DNA of 64,000 bases from Quercus robur. Its lineage: Eukaryota; Streptophyta; Magnoliopsida; Fagales; Fagaceae. Shown one piece after another: positions 24,615 through 36,787 of this stretch. A program made the translations under genes and the position numbers. The notes under the pieces were generated by a model. It saw only the letters and a program-made list of their open reading frames with translations, ran no database searches and was not told the origin of the DNA. The stretch spans positions 31,604,790-31,668,789 of the forward strand of contig NC_065541.1 of the NCBI RefSeq assembly GCF_932294415.1, written 5' to 3'. Each line of letters begins with the position of its first letter. Within the stretch, counting starts at the first letter, position 1.

Positions 24615-26994
24615 ATGAGTAAAGCTTTGACAACTTTGTTGTTTTCTTGTATTCTGTTCTCTCTCTCTGTTTCATCCTATGCTCAGACCTGTAACTCCTA
24701 CACTTTTTCCTCTAACACGGTATATGCCTCATGCCAAGACCTTCCTGTACTGAATGCATTCCTTCACTATAACTATAGCAGTACAGCCAACACACTTGAT
24801 CTTGCATATAGAGTCACTGGAGCCACAGCTACAAATTGGATTTCTTGGGCTATCAACCCTAGTGGACAACAAATGAAAGGGTCACAAGCCCTTGTGGCCT
24901 TTCAAAACTCTTCTGGAGCCATGCGGGTATATACATCCTCAGTAGAAAGTACTGGTATTTCTACGCTGTCAGAGAGTACTTTGAGCTTTGGGGTGTCTAA
25001 TCTCAATGGATCATTTGTGAACGGTGAAATGACCATATTTGCTACTTTGACACTTAGTAGTGGCATGACAACTGTGAACCAAGTCTGGCAAGTTGGTCCA
25101 GTCAGTGGAGATAATCCTCAATCGCATGATATCAGTTCCAATTCAGCTAACAAGCGATCAGTGGGCACTTTGAATCTTCTTGATGGAACAACTTCTTCAG
25201 GAGGAGGAACCAGTTCAAAGCTTCGAAGACAGAATGTAAGTGATTCAATCTTCAAGTTTTTTTTAGCAAGTAGATCATATTTTTGCTTAATTTTACATGA
25301 TTGTTTGTTGCTAAATTTGTTAAAGGGTTCCTTTCCATCTTAACTACCAATCTTCTGGGTTCTTTTGATGAGTTTTTGTGCGATTTATACCTATTTAGAA
25401 ACTTAAAATTAACCATAAATAATAGATACCCTCGTGATTAATTCTATTGTATGATTATAAATTAACATCTTTGTGATGGTTCCTATATAGGCAAATATTT
25501 AATTGGTCTTAATTTTTACCGTTCAACCTTAGTTCTTTCATAGCTGTACTTGAATCTTGTCCTGCTAGGCAAGATTATAGCAAGAGACAGATTCTGTCTC
25601 AGTAGGACATGTATTTTTTTTCCCCCTTTTATGAGATAGAATTCTATTTAGCCTAATCTAACTCTATGTTTGGTTTGAGGGAATGAAAAATAAGAGAAAA
25701 AGAACAAGGGAGAAGGGAAAAATGTGAGCCCAAGTGTAAGTGTATGTATCCAACCAGCGGAAAGGAGTTAATTTCTCTTACTTTCTCTCCTCTTCCCCTC
25801 AAACCAAACATAGTGTAAGTATATGTGGTGGTAAAACACATATACTTGTAAATGACCATCACCTCAAGGGTAAGTGGTGGTAAAACACATATTTATGAGA
25901 TTCTTTTCCTGAATAAAGACAAGCACTAAAAACAAAGATCTACGCATTTTTCTCATGCTCAACAACATGAACCATTTGTCTGTGTTACTTGTTTGTAAGA
26001 ATAATTAAGAAACAAAAAAGAAACATCTTCTCTATATTCAAGGGTCTAATTTTTCCAATATTGGATTGACTATTTTCAGGTTCATGGAGTACTAAACGCT
26101 GTTAGTTGGGGAACATTGATGCCTTTGGGAGTGATCATTGCTAGGTACCTGAGGGTGTTTAAGTCAGCAGATCCAGCATGGTTTTATCTGCATATTGCAT
26201 GCCAAACTTCTGCCTATGTTGTTGGGGTGGCCGGCTGGGCAACGGGTATGAAACTAGGCAGCGACACTAGCGTTCACAATTATCCACATAGGAACATTGG
26301 CATAACCCTCTTCTGCCTTGCAACACTTCAGGTACTCCATTATTTCATCCATACATGAACTCTAACTCATTGCTTATGAGATGAAATTATCATTCTTGAT
26401 CATTTAAACTAGTTAAGTGTCATATTATGAGGCAATTTATCAACAATTCAATGTTCTTTCCTCTATGTCATTGAATAACATTCAGCTTATCCTTTTTATG
26501 TTTGTTTTCCTCCTAACCGGCTCTGCCTCTGATGTTTTCTGAACATGACTAAATCATCTTAAACAAGTCACATTTACTAATACTATATCAACTATGCAAT
26601 TTCCTTTCCTGCATGCTTTATAATGTGTCTATTGTAGTTTTCTTACAACTGTGTTAAATGGTTGTAGGTGTTTGCCCTGCTTTTGCGGCCAAAGAAGGAT
26701 CACAAATATAGATTATATTGGAACATCTACCACCATGCAATTGGATACACTGTCATTATTCTGAGCATTGTTAATGTCTTTAAGGGACTTGACCTCTTGG
26801 AGCCTGAAAAGAAGTGGAAGAAGATATATACCGCGATTCTAATTTTCTTGGGCTTCAATGCAGCTATGTTGGAAGCTTTTACTTGGTACATTGTCATAAA
26901 AAGGAAAAAGACAGGCTCTGACAAGTACCCTTCCTATGAGAATGGAGCGAACGGCACCAATGCGTATGGTGCGAGAGCACAGCCGGGAGTGTAG
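24615..26994 (+). CDS. Cytochrome b561 and DOMON domain-containing protein, three exons, 399 aa
   Basis: Exons are 24615-25235, 26080-26331 and 26668-26994 (207, 84 and 108 codons plus stop), all phase 0 with GT-AG borders (AAT/GTAAGT, TTTCAG/GTT, CAG/GTACTC, TGTAG/GTG). Signal peptide is about 1-23 (SYAQ/TC). The DOMON domain is about 40-165, with candidate haem ligands M87 and H171. A Ser/Gly linker leads to cytochrome b561 with five predicted membrane helices (about 209-400). Conserved b561 histidines appear at H209, H245, H277 and H313/H314. Family motifs are [20 protein letters not shown] and YHHAIGY. These proteins pass electrons across the plasma membrane, probably from cytosolic ascorbate to apoplastic acceptors, and were first noted as auxin-responsive. 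It is closest by memory to AT5G35735-type proteins. The length is normal and there are no lesions. Intron 1 holds a MITE. Confidence 0.93.
25664..25813. mobile_element. Intronic MITE, 150 bp, perfect 18-bp TIRs
   Basis: CTATGTTTGGTTTGAGGG (25664-25681) is an exact reverse complement of 25796-25813. The interior is purine-rich on the left and pyrimidine-rich on the right, so the whole can fold back. It lies in intron 1 of the CYB561/DOMON gene, about 430 bp after the donor. A second local duplication follows: AAGTGTAAGTGTATGTATCC-like sequence and GTGGTAAAACACATAT twice (25829, 25875). Confidence 0.75.
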
Positions 26995-27701
26995 TTTGTA
27001 GATTAGAACATCTTTCTTAGATGCCATCGGTGAGGGTATTTGGGTGTCCCACTTATTTGGGAGAGTTTATTACTTTTATTTTATTTGATTTTAGCTGCTA
27101 CCTAGTAGTTGATGTTTGGAGATTCGTAGGGTGTAATTTATTGCAGTATATAGATTGACTTCCTATTTTGTTATTTGTTTTCAGATTGATCTTATTTAAT
27201 TCAATTATTTTGGAGCTTTTACTAAGACTATGGGGTTCTTCTGATTTGACAATTTTAAAAAAATAAAAATAAAAAGAAAGAGCCTGAACATGAGGGAAGA
27301 CCAAGTCCCTTATGTTCTACTAAGGACAGGTACGAGTCCTAAGTGGATGTATATTATCCAGGCTGTGTCTGTGTCACGGCCTTTAAATAAATGTATAAGA
27401 TTGAAAAGGAAGCATGAATCATGGATGTACTCTGTCACTTTGCGTTTGAGTTTCAGTCGATTCTACGTTAAACAATTAAAAGGTATTGAAAACATAATAA
27501 GAATTGAGGACCATTACTGAAAGGAGTGAAGTGGGGTTTGTTTCTTAGAGCGTTGATGTTTAGTTAAGGGGCATAGTGTTCTTGGCACATGTCTTACTCA
27601 AATCTAGCCAAGCCAAAGGCATGTTTTTTAATACGGCTAAATGTAATATTAAAGCGTCACAGAGCTTATGCACTCCTACATGAGGTCTCTACTTTTATAT
27701 A
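26995..27701. other. 3' flank of the CYB561/DOMON gene
   Basis: Contains the presumed 3' UTR and AT-rich intergenic DNA up to the Helitron. No recognisable gene. Confidence 0.5.
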
Positions 27702-28994
27702 TCTATATTTATTCTATATAATAACTAATAGTCGAAACGTTTGACTTTTTTGTTGACCGCTTCTTATTGCACCAAATGGCGATACAAATTTTTGCCACAT
27801 TTACTTAAAACAATATCGAACAATTGTGACTTTAGGATTTCCGTTTCATTAGCCACATGGCGATATAAATTTTTGCCACATTTATTAGGTTTTTCCGTTT
27901 CAGTATATATATATAAACATCAAAACAAAAAATTGCTTGGAGAAAACATATGAATGGCGTAGGAAGAGAAAGAAAGAGAATGAGAAATCTAAGGGCGCTA
28001 CTATCGTCAAGCAAGCACCCCGTTCAGGCCGACATCCCACAACCGCAACTGGTACAGGTATTCATTGATTGTACATATATACTATCAAGTCTCAATCCCT
28101 AAATCTTGATTTAGAAGAGAAAGATAGTGAAAAGGAAGAAGGATATCGCCCTTCTATCTCCTTGATGAAAAGGTCAGAAAATATTTTAAAACTACTATAC
28201 TTGATTATTCAAAACCCAAATTTAATCTAAAAATTAATTCAAATTCTTTGCATTTTGCGCTACTTTGTTGTAAGCGCAGAATGGATCACATTATGTCCTA
28301 CTATGTCGAAAATTGAGTGAAAAATATGTAATTAGACTATAAAAAGGTTTTCTGGGCAGCCAACTTTAGTGCCTAAACAAAACTTCAGGCTTATTCTAAT
28401 TTTTTTTTTTTTTGGAAGAGGCTGTCTTTCAACTTCCAAATTTGAAACTAATCGTTTTTTCTATTTTTTTTTTCCTTTTTTCAAATGTTGAAGATTTACT
28501 TTAGAGGTTTGTGTTATCTGCTCCCTCTAAGTGTTCGTGGAAATGCCTAGGCAAAACTTTCTGTCATTTAGGAATTATAAGGGAAAAAATCTTATAGATT
28601 TCTATCATTTCTTAAAGTTATTTTGTATCTAAACACTAAATCCACCAATGATATCTTAACTACAAAGTGAGTCCCAAGCATTGTTTATGTTTAATAGCAA
28701 ACTGGAGTAGTTTGAATCACACTTTAGCATTGAATATGTTCAATTTATATTTTAACAATTTTTGTAGTCATTGTTCCCTGTTTTAGTAATCTATCTAACA
28801 GTAGATATTCCTCTATACACTCTTATGCAGGGTAAGACATGAGTGCATTGTCATTATTAGTCCATGCTCTACTATTATGTCTTCTAGTGCAACCATGGAT
28901 TTCTTTTCCGTGGAACGTGTCACTTCTGAAACTAATTGGTTGATCTGCAATCAATGATTATCGATTATTCTTCAAAGGGTACCTGCTCTTATCT

Positions 28995-29027
<33 letters not shown>

Positions 29028-31436
29028 GCTTAGTGTCAACAATTTTTTAGTTTGATTATTAAATTTTTTGGCACTTTGGAAGTTCTAATATCTGAGATTT
29101 TAGGTTTTTTTTTTTTTTTTGGGTTTATTTTGGTGTTAAAAGTTAAATCTTTCGAAAAATTTGTAACCTACACGATTATCTAACTTATGTTAAATCTTTT
29201 GAATTGTGGTTTATCTTCTCAATCTTGTGTTTTTTTTGTTACAAATGCAAGATTGTCTGAAAATTTGTAGCTTCAAATTCTGTTTGGTTGTTTTGAAAAT
29301 GGACAAAAAGGAGATGAATTTAATTTGAGTCCTATGTTTTATTTTTCTTTTTGTGGTCGTTTCCTTCATGGTATATAATCATTCATAACCAAATGTAGCA
29401 GATGGGTTATTTTGTCAGATTTATGCTGGTACATACATTTCATATTTGCTTTTGTTTATGGGTGTTTGAATTTTAGGCTATGGAAGCATTATTTACTTAC
29501 TAATGGTTGTGAGGTCTAAATGGTTTTGATTGTACACTTCTTTCTTACTTTTGTTGTTGGTGGTATCTTAAGTGAATTTTAATTTTGATGTTTTTAATAT
29601 GTTAGATGCACCTTCTTCATAATTAACATCTAGAACTTAGTTGCTCTTATGATGATCCATAATGTTGGATGTATAGATTCACACAATTGAAATTTAATTG
29701 TAAGGAGAGTAATTATTAAATTAACAACACTGTGTAGCTTTGTCAAGGGTGAATCTCTTTATTAATTTGTAATTGAGTGAAAATCCATAACTTCATATGT
29801 ATACATTCACACACAATTGGATTTGTTGGTCACGAGAATTTTTTAAATGAGATCAATGTTGCATGACTTTTGTATAGGTTGAATCTATATTGAGGTGTAG
29901 TTTAAAGAAAATAATTGATTACATAAGTTTAGGATTTTAGCTAGAATTTATGCGCTTCTCATAACTTTTGAGCTATACATCTGCTTGATGAACAATGAGT
30001 GTGGTATATGCATTTTCAAAGTTATCTATAGTGAATAGAACTTTTCTTTTTTAAATATTTTTGCTTCTATATTGATTACTCAACCTTACCTAATGCATGC
30101 TTATTATGATGGAGGATTCATTGTTGCTCAACAATGGACTACAATTTAAGGGCTGCAATATATGCTTTAGATAATCTTTAGAAAAATACACTTCATTTTA
30201 TTAATGAAAACTTCAAATAATTAATTGATGCGCATACTATATGCTTTTAACAATGCTAATGCATATTCTTCCATTGCATCTTTGTCATGCTTTGAGTTTT
30301 CTATTTTTTTTCCCTTCCAAATCAGGAAGAACAAATGGCCGTTTATCTTGATCAAATGTTACAACAAATGATTATATATGCTAGGTGTTAGATAAAAGGC
30401 CTAAATATGTATTTTGATTCCTTATACTCATCTAATCTTATCTTCTTTTGTTTCTATTTAGCTTAGAGGTTATATACCACATTTGGACGTTAAGATACAT
30501 TAAGAAAGTAGACAAAATCAATCTTGATTAACTTCCAAAGTTTTTTGGGATGTAGTGAAATTTTCTCATTTTAGCAATTAAACAGATATTTTGAGGAAGA
30601 GTTAGGAAAAGATATTAGGTTTTATTCATGGTGTTTTCTTGATAAAAGAAATTTGTAAGTTCTACATTTTGAAATGAAATAATTAATTTTGAAAGCTTAT
30701 ATCCACTTGCAGTTTTAGTTATTAATTTCTCAAAAGGTTAGAAAGAGAGAGATTTGTTTCTTCAAGATTCCAACTTTGTTTTTTCAATAAAGCTTCTTCA
30801 AATGCAAAAACATAAAAACACTTTTTTTTGTTATAATTTGTGAAAGCTTACAGGATGCCTCTCATTTCTCAAATTGGAATACAACCATCAGATTGAACTG
30901 AATGTACCTCCAGTGAAGTGTACAAGGGTATAATTTAATTTACTACAAAACATGAGTTTAATTATAGAATCTATGGAGAAGAAGAGTTTAGCCTGACATT
31001 TAGATGAATATCAAAATAGAAACTTCACAAGTTCCTTTATACATCCCAACGGTACTTAAAGCCCCTAAAAATTATTTTACCTTAAGGCTACAATTAACAA
31101 TAGAAAAATGACGAGTATCGTTGTCATGTATAATGCACATGACTTATTAAACCATACTTAAATTATTTTTTGAGAAGACAAACCATACAATCATTTCAAG
31201 TGATTATAACCAAACTTTGTCCACAGTATTTTGTATTCTAATTTCTTAATGCATATCTCCTCAATAGGTTCTATTGACAACTTGTAAAACTACAATGGAA
31301 AAGATTTACATATTCAATTGAAAAAGAAAATAACCTAATGTTTCTTTAGATTTATGTTGAATAAGAAAATAATGCAATGTTTCTTAAGGTTTCATTATCA
31401 GTAATTTTACCGTGCATCGCACGGGTTAGCGACTAG
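27702..31436 (+). mobile_element. Non-autonomous Helitron, about 3.7 kb
   Basis: The 3' end is textbook. A hairpin CCGTGC-ATC-GCACGG (410-424 of the 31 kb block, i.e. 31410-31424) is followed by eight bases and CTAG at 31433-31436, then T. The 5' end begins TCTATATTTATTC at 27702 after an A, giving insertion between A and T as Helitrons do. AATAGTCGAAACGTTTGAC follows near the 5' end, a sequence I associate with plant Helitron starts. No Rep or helicase ORF is present. A short GC-richer open stretch (27991-28057) ending in a possible GT donor might be a captured exon, but I cannot name its source. Poly-T runs occur near 28400, 29000 and 29110. Confidence 0.7.
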
Positions 31437-31595
31437 TATATATATATTCAATAATAGAAATGTCTTTAATGACTTTGAGCTTTGTTTGCTTCAAAATTTC
31501 CATCCTCTGCAACAAATCAGTGTTGTATTTTATGTAATAGTTTAAAAGATAATGTACTGAATTGTAGATTTCAGAATGTTTTCTAACTTTATCAA

Positions 31596-33887
31596 TGTTG
31601 AAGTCACCAAAATTCCATGGAAAGTTATATAAAAAGCTCATGGAATATTCAAAAGCCCATGGCAACCATATATAAAAATTGCATGGAAAGTTATAACTAT
31701 TTATTTTATGACCATGGAAATTATATTCAAAACTCATGGCAATTATTTATCTTCAAAACCCATATAGCAATCATTTGCAAAAAAAACCTATGGAAAATTA
31801 TATCATGGTAATTATTTATCTCACTAACATTTGGATCTCATGAATATTATCAATATCAAATCCCATAACACATTATTTATAAAAGACCATGGAAACCATA
31901 TTATAAAAACCCATGGAAAATATTATTTATGAAAGATAATGGAAATCATTATTTAAAAACCTATGGCAAATATTCATGAAAGCCTAACATTTACACTATT
32001 TTTGCTAACAAAAAAAAGCTCATGTAAACTATAAACCCATGGCAATATATCTTATAGGCCGAAGAGTTATATCAAAAGTGCAAGCCCAAGTGAAAGATTC
32101 CCCAAGACAAGGCCCAACTTGAAAAGTTTAGCCTTCATGGCAAAACCCAGCAACAAACCACAGCAAAGGAAGCCCACATGTGAAACTAAGTCAACCGGGC
32201 CTTGACTGAATGCCAGCTGGACAACACTATAAAGCAACTATGTGCCCAAACCAAATTGAGAACAAACCACCTGTTAAAATAAGGTCATATTAGCCCCTTT
32301 GTCACTACCACCTCTAACGTGAACGGTACCTAGCAGGTGGGCTGGCACCTAAAAGCCGAAAAGCTAGAGAGCAATAAATGTTTTTCTTATTCTTCACTTT
32401 CTGGTCACAATTCAAGGAGGCCATGACCAGTGCTTCAACTAATCAGATTATTGCTTGCTAAAAATATATATAATTGATTCATGGACCAAGCTCATGAATC
32501 ACAAAAGGGAAAGTTTAGGGAAAAGTGATTTGGAGAGCCTTAGGAGATTCCATCAGAGTTCTCAGCAAGTGGCTTAGAGTGATAACCAACACTTATGAAC
32601 TTTGATCCTAGTTGCAGCTAACAAGATCATTGGTCCTAATGCATGCTCTAATCCCATGGGCTTAGGATAATCTCCTAAATCCTAGCATTTAGTGTCAAGG
32701 TTGCTGAATCTCAGCCTCCAGCTGCCATTACCCAAAGAAGCAAAAACCTCCAAAAGCAAATCACACCATTTTTGACCAAATCCTAGGATAGATAATTTGA
32801 GATTCCCTTGCTAATCACTCCCTACAGCTCCATTATAAAATGAACCCACCATCAACTCCTAAAAATACGCCATCTTCTCATAAATACTCCACTTACTATC
32901 TTATTTTCAATTGATAAGTTAGTATTCTCAGCTTATAAATTAGTCTCTTAGTTCATATAATAACCTCTTAGCTTTTAGTTCATGAATATCTCCCATACAC
33001 TTACCCACAAGCATTCTTCCCCACTTCATCAAAATAATTCCAACAATACCCACCAACACTATTATCTTACATCTCCTTATTATATTCTCATAAATACTTT
33101 ATCCATCATGCTATTCTTACCTCATAAGTCAGTTCTTGAGTTCATAAAATATCTTTCAATCCATAAACATCCTTATATGCATATCCACAAACACTCTCTT
33201 CCATCTCATCAAAAAGTTCCAGCAGTATAAAAAGCCTTAAATGTCATGTCTAAAAAGAGCTAAAGACTAGCTCATCCATCTTCTATATTTACACATACCT
33301 ACCCATCAATCTCCACAAAGTAACTTCCATCATTTACTATATATAAACACCTCATTATCAACATGGCATGACACAAAGATATTGTTTTAATATTTGCTGC
33401 ATTAGCTGGAATCTCTCTCTCTCTCTCCCTTTATTTCATCATAATTTTTCCTCTTTTATTTGTAATTATGGAGTTTTTAGTCCTTATTTATTGCTTTTCC
33501 ATTGAAAGCTATAATCTTACTATGAAATTCTTTCCTCCTGTTCACTTAATAATAATAATAATAATAATAATAGAGAAAATACATGATTTTTCTGATGTGA
33601 ACATATTTCTCAATCTGTCGAACGACCAACTGCTGGACCTTTCTCTTGTTTCATTGTTGGACTATTATTTGAGCACTTGTTGTGGTGGACCATTTTTTGT
33701 GCTAGCTTATCTTTGCAAGAGGTATTCTTGGGGTTTTATTATAATCCAATGTTGTAATCAAGACCTTGAGCAAAAGTTGGCTTTTCCCATTTCACCGATA
33801 GCCTTTGAGTCATTTTCTGAGCCCAACGTCAGGTCTTGCTCTTAGTTTCCCAAATATTTCATTGGCAATAAAAAACCACCCCCAACA
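31596..33887 (+). mobile_element. Putative solo LTR, about 2.3 kb
   Basis: Starts TGTTG (31596) and ends CAACA (33883-33887), the mirrored ends typical of LTRs. A TATA-like TATAAAAAGCC lies near 33227. No primer-binding site follows the right end, so a solo LTR is likelier than a full element. The flanking 5-mers (ATCAA, AGATT) do not match. The first 400 bp is a degenerate CATGG-centred repeat (separate entry). Short ORFs inside are not convincing. Confidence 0.35.
31612..31990. repeat. Degenerate CATGG-centred tandem array
   Basis: About a dozen variants of (C/T)ATGG(A/C)AA followed by ATTATTTAT or ATATAAAAA occur at roughly 25-40-bp spacing. The units are too diverged for a recent microsatellite and have no spacer/repeat regularity of a CRISPR. 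Confidence 0.6.
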
Positions 33888-33891
33888 AGAT

Positions 33892-33901
<10 letters not shown>

Positions 33902-33919
<18 letters not shown>
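33902..33919. repeat. (TA)n microsatellite
   Basis: A short pure TA tract (about 33891-33920) just right of the putative LTR end. Confidence 0.8.
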
Positions 33920-33922
<3 letters not shown>

Positions 33923-33949
33923 CCTCACATTTAAATTCTCGTATGGAGG

Positions 33950-34080
33950 AATATTATGTTACGAAAGTTACAATTTGAGGCGGGATGAAGAAGAACTTAT
34001 TTGTTGCATTTATTGATCCTCAAGGATGGGAATGTTATTTTGTGAAACCTTAAGGGAAGTTGATGTAATTTATTCTAATT
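33950..34080. repeat. Single end of the 60-2085 inverted-repeat family
   Basis: CCTTAAGGGAAGTTGATGTAATTTATTC at about 34047-34074 is a diverged reverse complement of the GGGTAAATTACACCAACCTCCCTTGAGG end at 72-98. The matching partner end was not found nearby, so this is a fragment or a badly decayed copy. Confidence 0.4.
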
Positions 34081-34329
34081 TTTTTTTTTATTATGTCAAC
34101 ATTTGTCAAATCACTAAAACCCTATTTGTTTTGGCATAAACATTTTTTCAAAAATATATTACTCATTTTTGGACATTTAGGATGACTAAAAATCTTGGTC
34201 AAACAAAAATAATTTTCCATTGATTAGGAAAAACATCCACTTTGGGGTTGCAAACATTTCACTCTTTTTACCATGGCTGAAAATATATTACACTTTTAGA
34301 GGGCATACAACATTTTCAACCTCAAGAGT

Positions 34330-34892
34330 TGCAAAAATCTCCTAAATGACAAAAATATTCCCAAGATATTCAAAATAGAGAAAAATACCCTCAAAACCTC
34401 CAAAATACATTTGAAACCTTCAAAATAGCTAAAATACTCACTATATTTCTAAAATGACCAAAATATGTCAAAAAAACCTCTAAATGACAAAAATATACTA
34501 AAAACCACTAAAATGACAAAAATACCAATAAAATCCTAAAAATGACTAAAATACCCTCAAAACATGTGAAATGCCATTGAAAGCTTGAAAATTATCATAA
34601 TGCCTCGAAACATCTACATGATAAAAATTTACCCTTGAAAATCTCTAAAATAACTAAAATACTTTGGGAAACATTAAAATAATAGAACTACTTCTAAAAT
34701 CTCTAAAATGATCAAAATACCCCAAATTTACAGGATGACCAAAAAAAAACCTTGAAATTTCCAAAATGACTAAACTACCTTTAAAACCTGCACTATGATT
34801 GAAATACTCCCCTAAAACAACCAGAAGGATCCAAAGCCATTAAAATGATGAAATTACCTCTTGAAACCTAACAAAAATGACCACAATGATTG
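34330..34892. repeat. Degenerate minisatellite, about 30-33-bp unit
   Basis: About 17 units vary around AACCTCTAAAATGAC and CAAAATACCCTC. Each has the order (A)ACCT-(C/T)-AAAATGA(C/T)-(C/A)AAAATA(C/T)CC. Units are individually diverged but in register. No ORF runs through them. Confidence 0.75.
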
Positions 34893-35436
34893 CCCACCAA
34901 CTTTTAAAAGTAAAATAAATAAAAAAAGAACTTGCAAGTGTTATTTTGGAGGTTTTATATGTTTGTGATTATTCATATGAATGTGTAAATTTAGTTTTTT
35001 GTTTGTCATAAATAGATTTTCCTTTTTTTGGTTTCACTATTATTTTAATTGTACATAGTAATGTGATTTTCAATAATTTTACTGTGGTTGTTCTTATTTT
35101 AAAATTGTTTTTGATTGTTATGATGAATATTTTAAAGTAGTGATTGGGGAACAAAATTTGGGGGTAGCTTTAAGATAGGTTTTGGATGCAAGACCTCATA
35201 GATTTCATGAGACGTTAAAAGTTGCTAGCTAGGCCAACAAAAAACCTCATAGATAGATTTCGAGAGACTTTAAAAGCCACTAGGCCAGCAACTTAATGGG
35301 TTAAATACAATAGTTATTTAATATAGAATAGTAATGAGTTAAAGTAAAAGGCAAGAGGGATTTGAGGAAAAAAAAGTTGTCAAGATGGAGGCTTGTACGC
35401 TATAGAAAATCTGTACATATAAAAGACAAAAACATT
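34893..35436. other. Intergenic, nothing recognised
   Basis: AT-rich sequence. A local duplication of ACCTCATAGAT and AGAC(G/T)TTAAAAG occurs near 35191 and 35245. No gene. Confidence 0.4.
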
Positions 35437-36048
35437 AGGGTGTGTTTGTTTGGAGATCAAATCGGGTGGATGGAAAACTTTGGATAGAAAATGGGAAGGA
35501 AAACTTTTTGGAGTGTTTTTGGTTAGGTAGAGAGGAAAGAAAATAAATGGTGGGGCTCAGGTGTTTTCTCCTCGGGCCCACCAAAAAGTTTTTTTCTCCA
35601 AATTGGAAAGAAAACTCAAATGAAAAAATGAGGCTCCGTAATGGACAAAAAAGCCCATGTGCAATTCGTTCAATTCCTTTTTTTGGGTGCTGTCTTGGAA
35701 ACGTTGCCTCCCTTTTATCTTTTATCTTTTATCTTTTTTCTTCTACTTTCCTGGGCTGGCCATTGCCTTTTTTTTTTTTTTTTTTTTTGGATTTCCTAGG
35801 CATAGCCTTCTTCTTTTTTGTTTAACTGGACATGATTTTTATTTTTCAATAAATTGGGTGATTGTTTTTTTTTTCTTGGTTGATTGTCACTTTTTTGTTT
35901 TAATTGGCCATTATGTTTTAACAATGGTATATGAGTAAATTTATACAAACTCACTTTTCTATCCCTCCACTTTTTCACTCCCAACCAAACGGAAAGGACG
36001 AAAATTAAAATCTTCCACTTTTCCACCCCTCCAATCAAACGATCCCTA
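35437..36048 (+). mobile_element. MITE, family member A (sister copy at 49962-50625)
   Basis: The left end TAGGGTGTGTTTGTTTGGAG pairs imperfectly with the right end CTCCAATCAAACGATCCCTA. It shares long colinear blocks with 49962-50625: GGTGGATGGAAAACTTTGGA, ATAAATGGTG, ATGTTTTCTC/GTGTTTTCTC, AATAAATTGG, AATTGGCC and a 20-base block ending ACAAACTCAC. It is non-coding; the ORFs in it are an accident of poly-T runs. Confidence 0.65.
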
Positions 36049-36787
36049 TGTGGCGTTTGGTATGGGAGAATCCACATTACTCCTAGTATCTAGATTCCTA
36101 AGAATGTGATTCATTGCAATCTGGATGCCTAGGAATGTAGCTATTCCTATGTTTGGTTTTATTAGGAATCTCTTAAGATTCCTAGGAATATGAGATGATA
36201 ATGTTTAGTTTATTCCCAGGAATCTTAAATGAATTATTTATTTTTCCCATTCTATCCTTAGATTTGAATGTGAACTACCAAGTCTTTTTTTAAAAAAATC
36301 TTCCTCTAAATAAATAATAAAAAACAAAATATAAACTATTAATAATTTGTTGAGCAACACACACACCACAGCAAAAGTGAAAAATACCTGGCAATATGGA
36401 GGGCCCCCTTCAAACTTTTTTTTTTTTCCACACGTGAAACCTAAATAGAATTTTGTTAAAGAATATATCAACAAAGTTGTCTATTCAATTTATGTTATTT
36501 TGGCGGAAAAAATATTGATGATTTGTTTTATATTTTATCTTAATTGTTTAAATGATAAGGAAAAAGGGTTAAAATTGTCAATTTATAAAAAAATACAATT
36601 TCCTTTAAACTTGGGAATTTGGATACCTATCTGTTTTAAAGGTAATCCACATTCCTACTGAGAGGGGTTTAAAGGGAGAATCCAGATTCTCCTAGCATCT
36701 GATTCCTTGGCGTAATTTGCAACCAAATATGGGAATTTTTAAACATTCTTGGGAATCCTAAAACATTACCCCGTACCAAACGCCACA
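36049..36787. mobile_element. Tourist-like MITE abutting the previous one
   Basis: TGTGGCGTTTGGTA (36049-36062) is an exact reverse complement of 36774-36787. The flanking trinucleotides are CTA and TTA, compatible with a mutated PIF/Harbinger TTA target duplication. Inner sequence is also symmetric (GGGAGAATCC near both ends; ATTCCTAGGAAT and similar palindromes). It is non-coding. Confidence 0.65.

Noticed and set aside
32982-33230. 82-aa plus-strand ORF rich in His, Ser and Thr
   Set aside because: Low-complexity CATAAAC/CCACAA leader-like sequence inside an LTR-like block.
34330-34892. CRISPR-like array
   Set aside because: Units are contiguous and diverged with no unique spacers, in a plant nuclear genome.
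35547-35938. Two plus-strand ORFs of about 92 aa
   Set aside because: Phe-rich translations of poly-T tracts within a MITE whose sister copy does not keep them.
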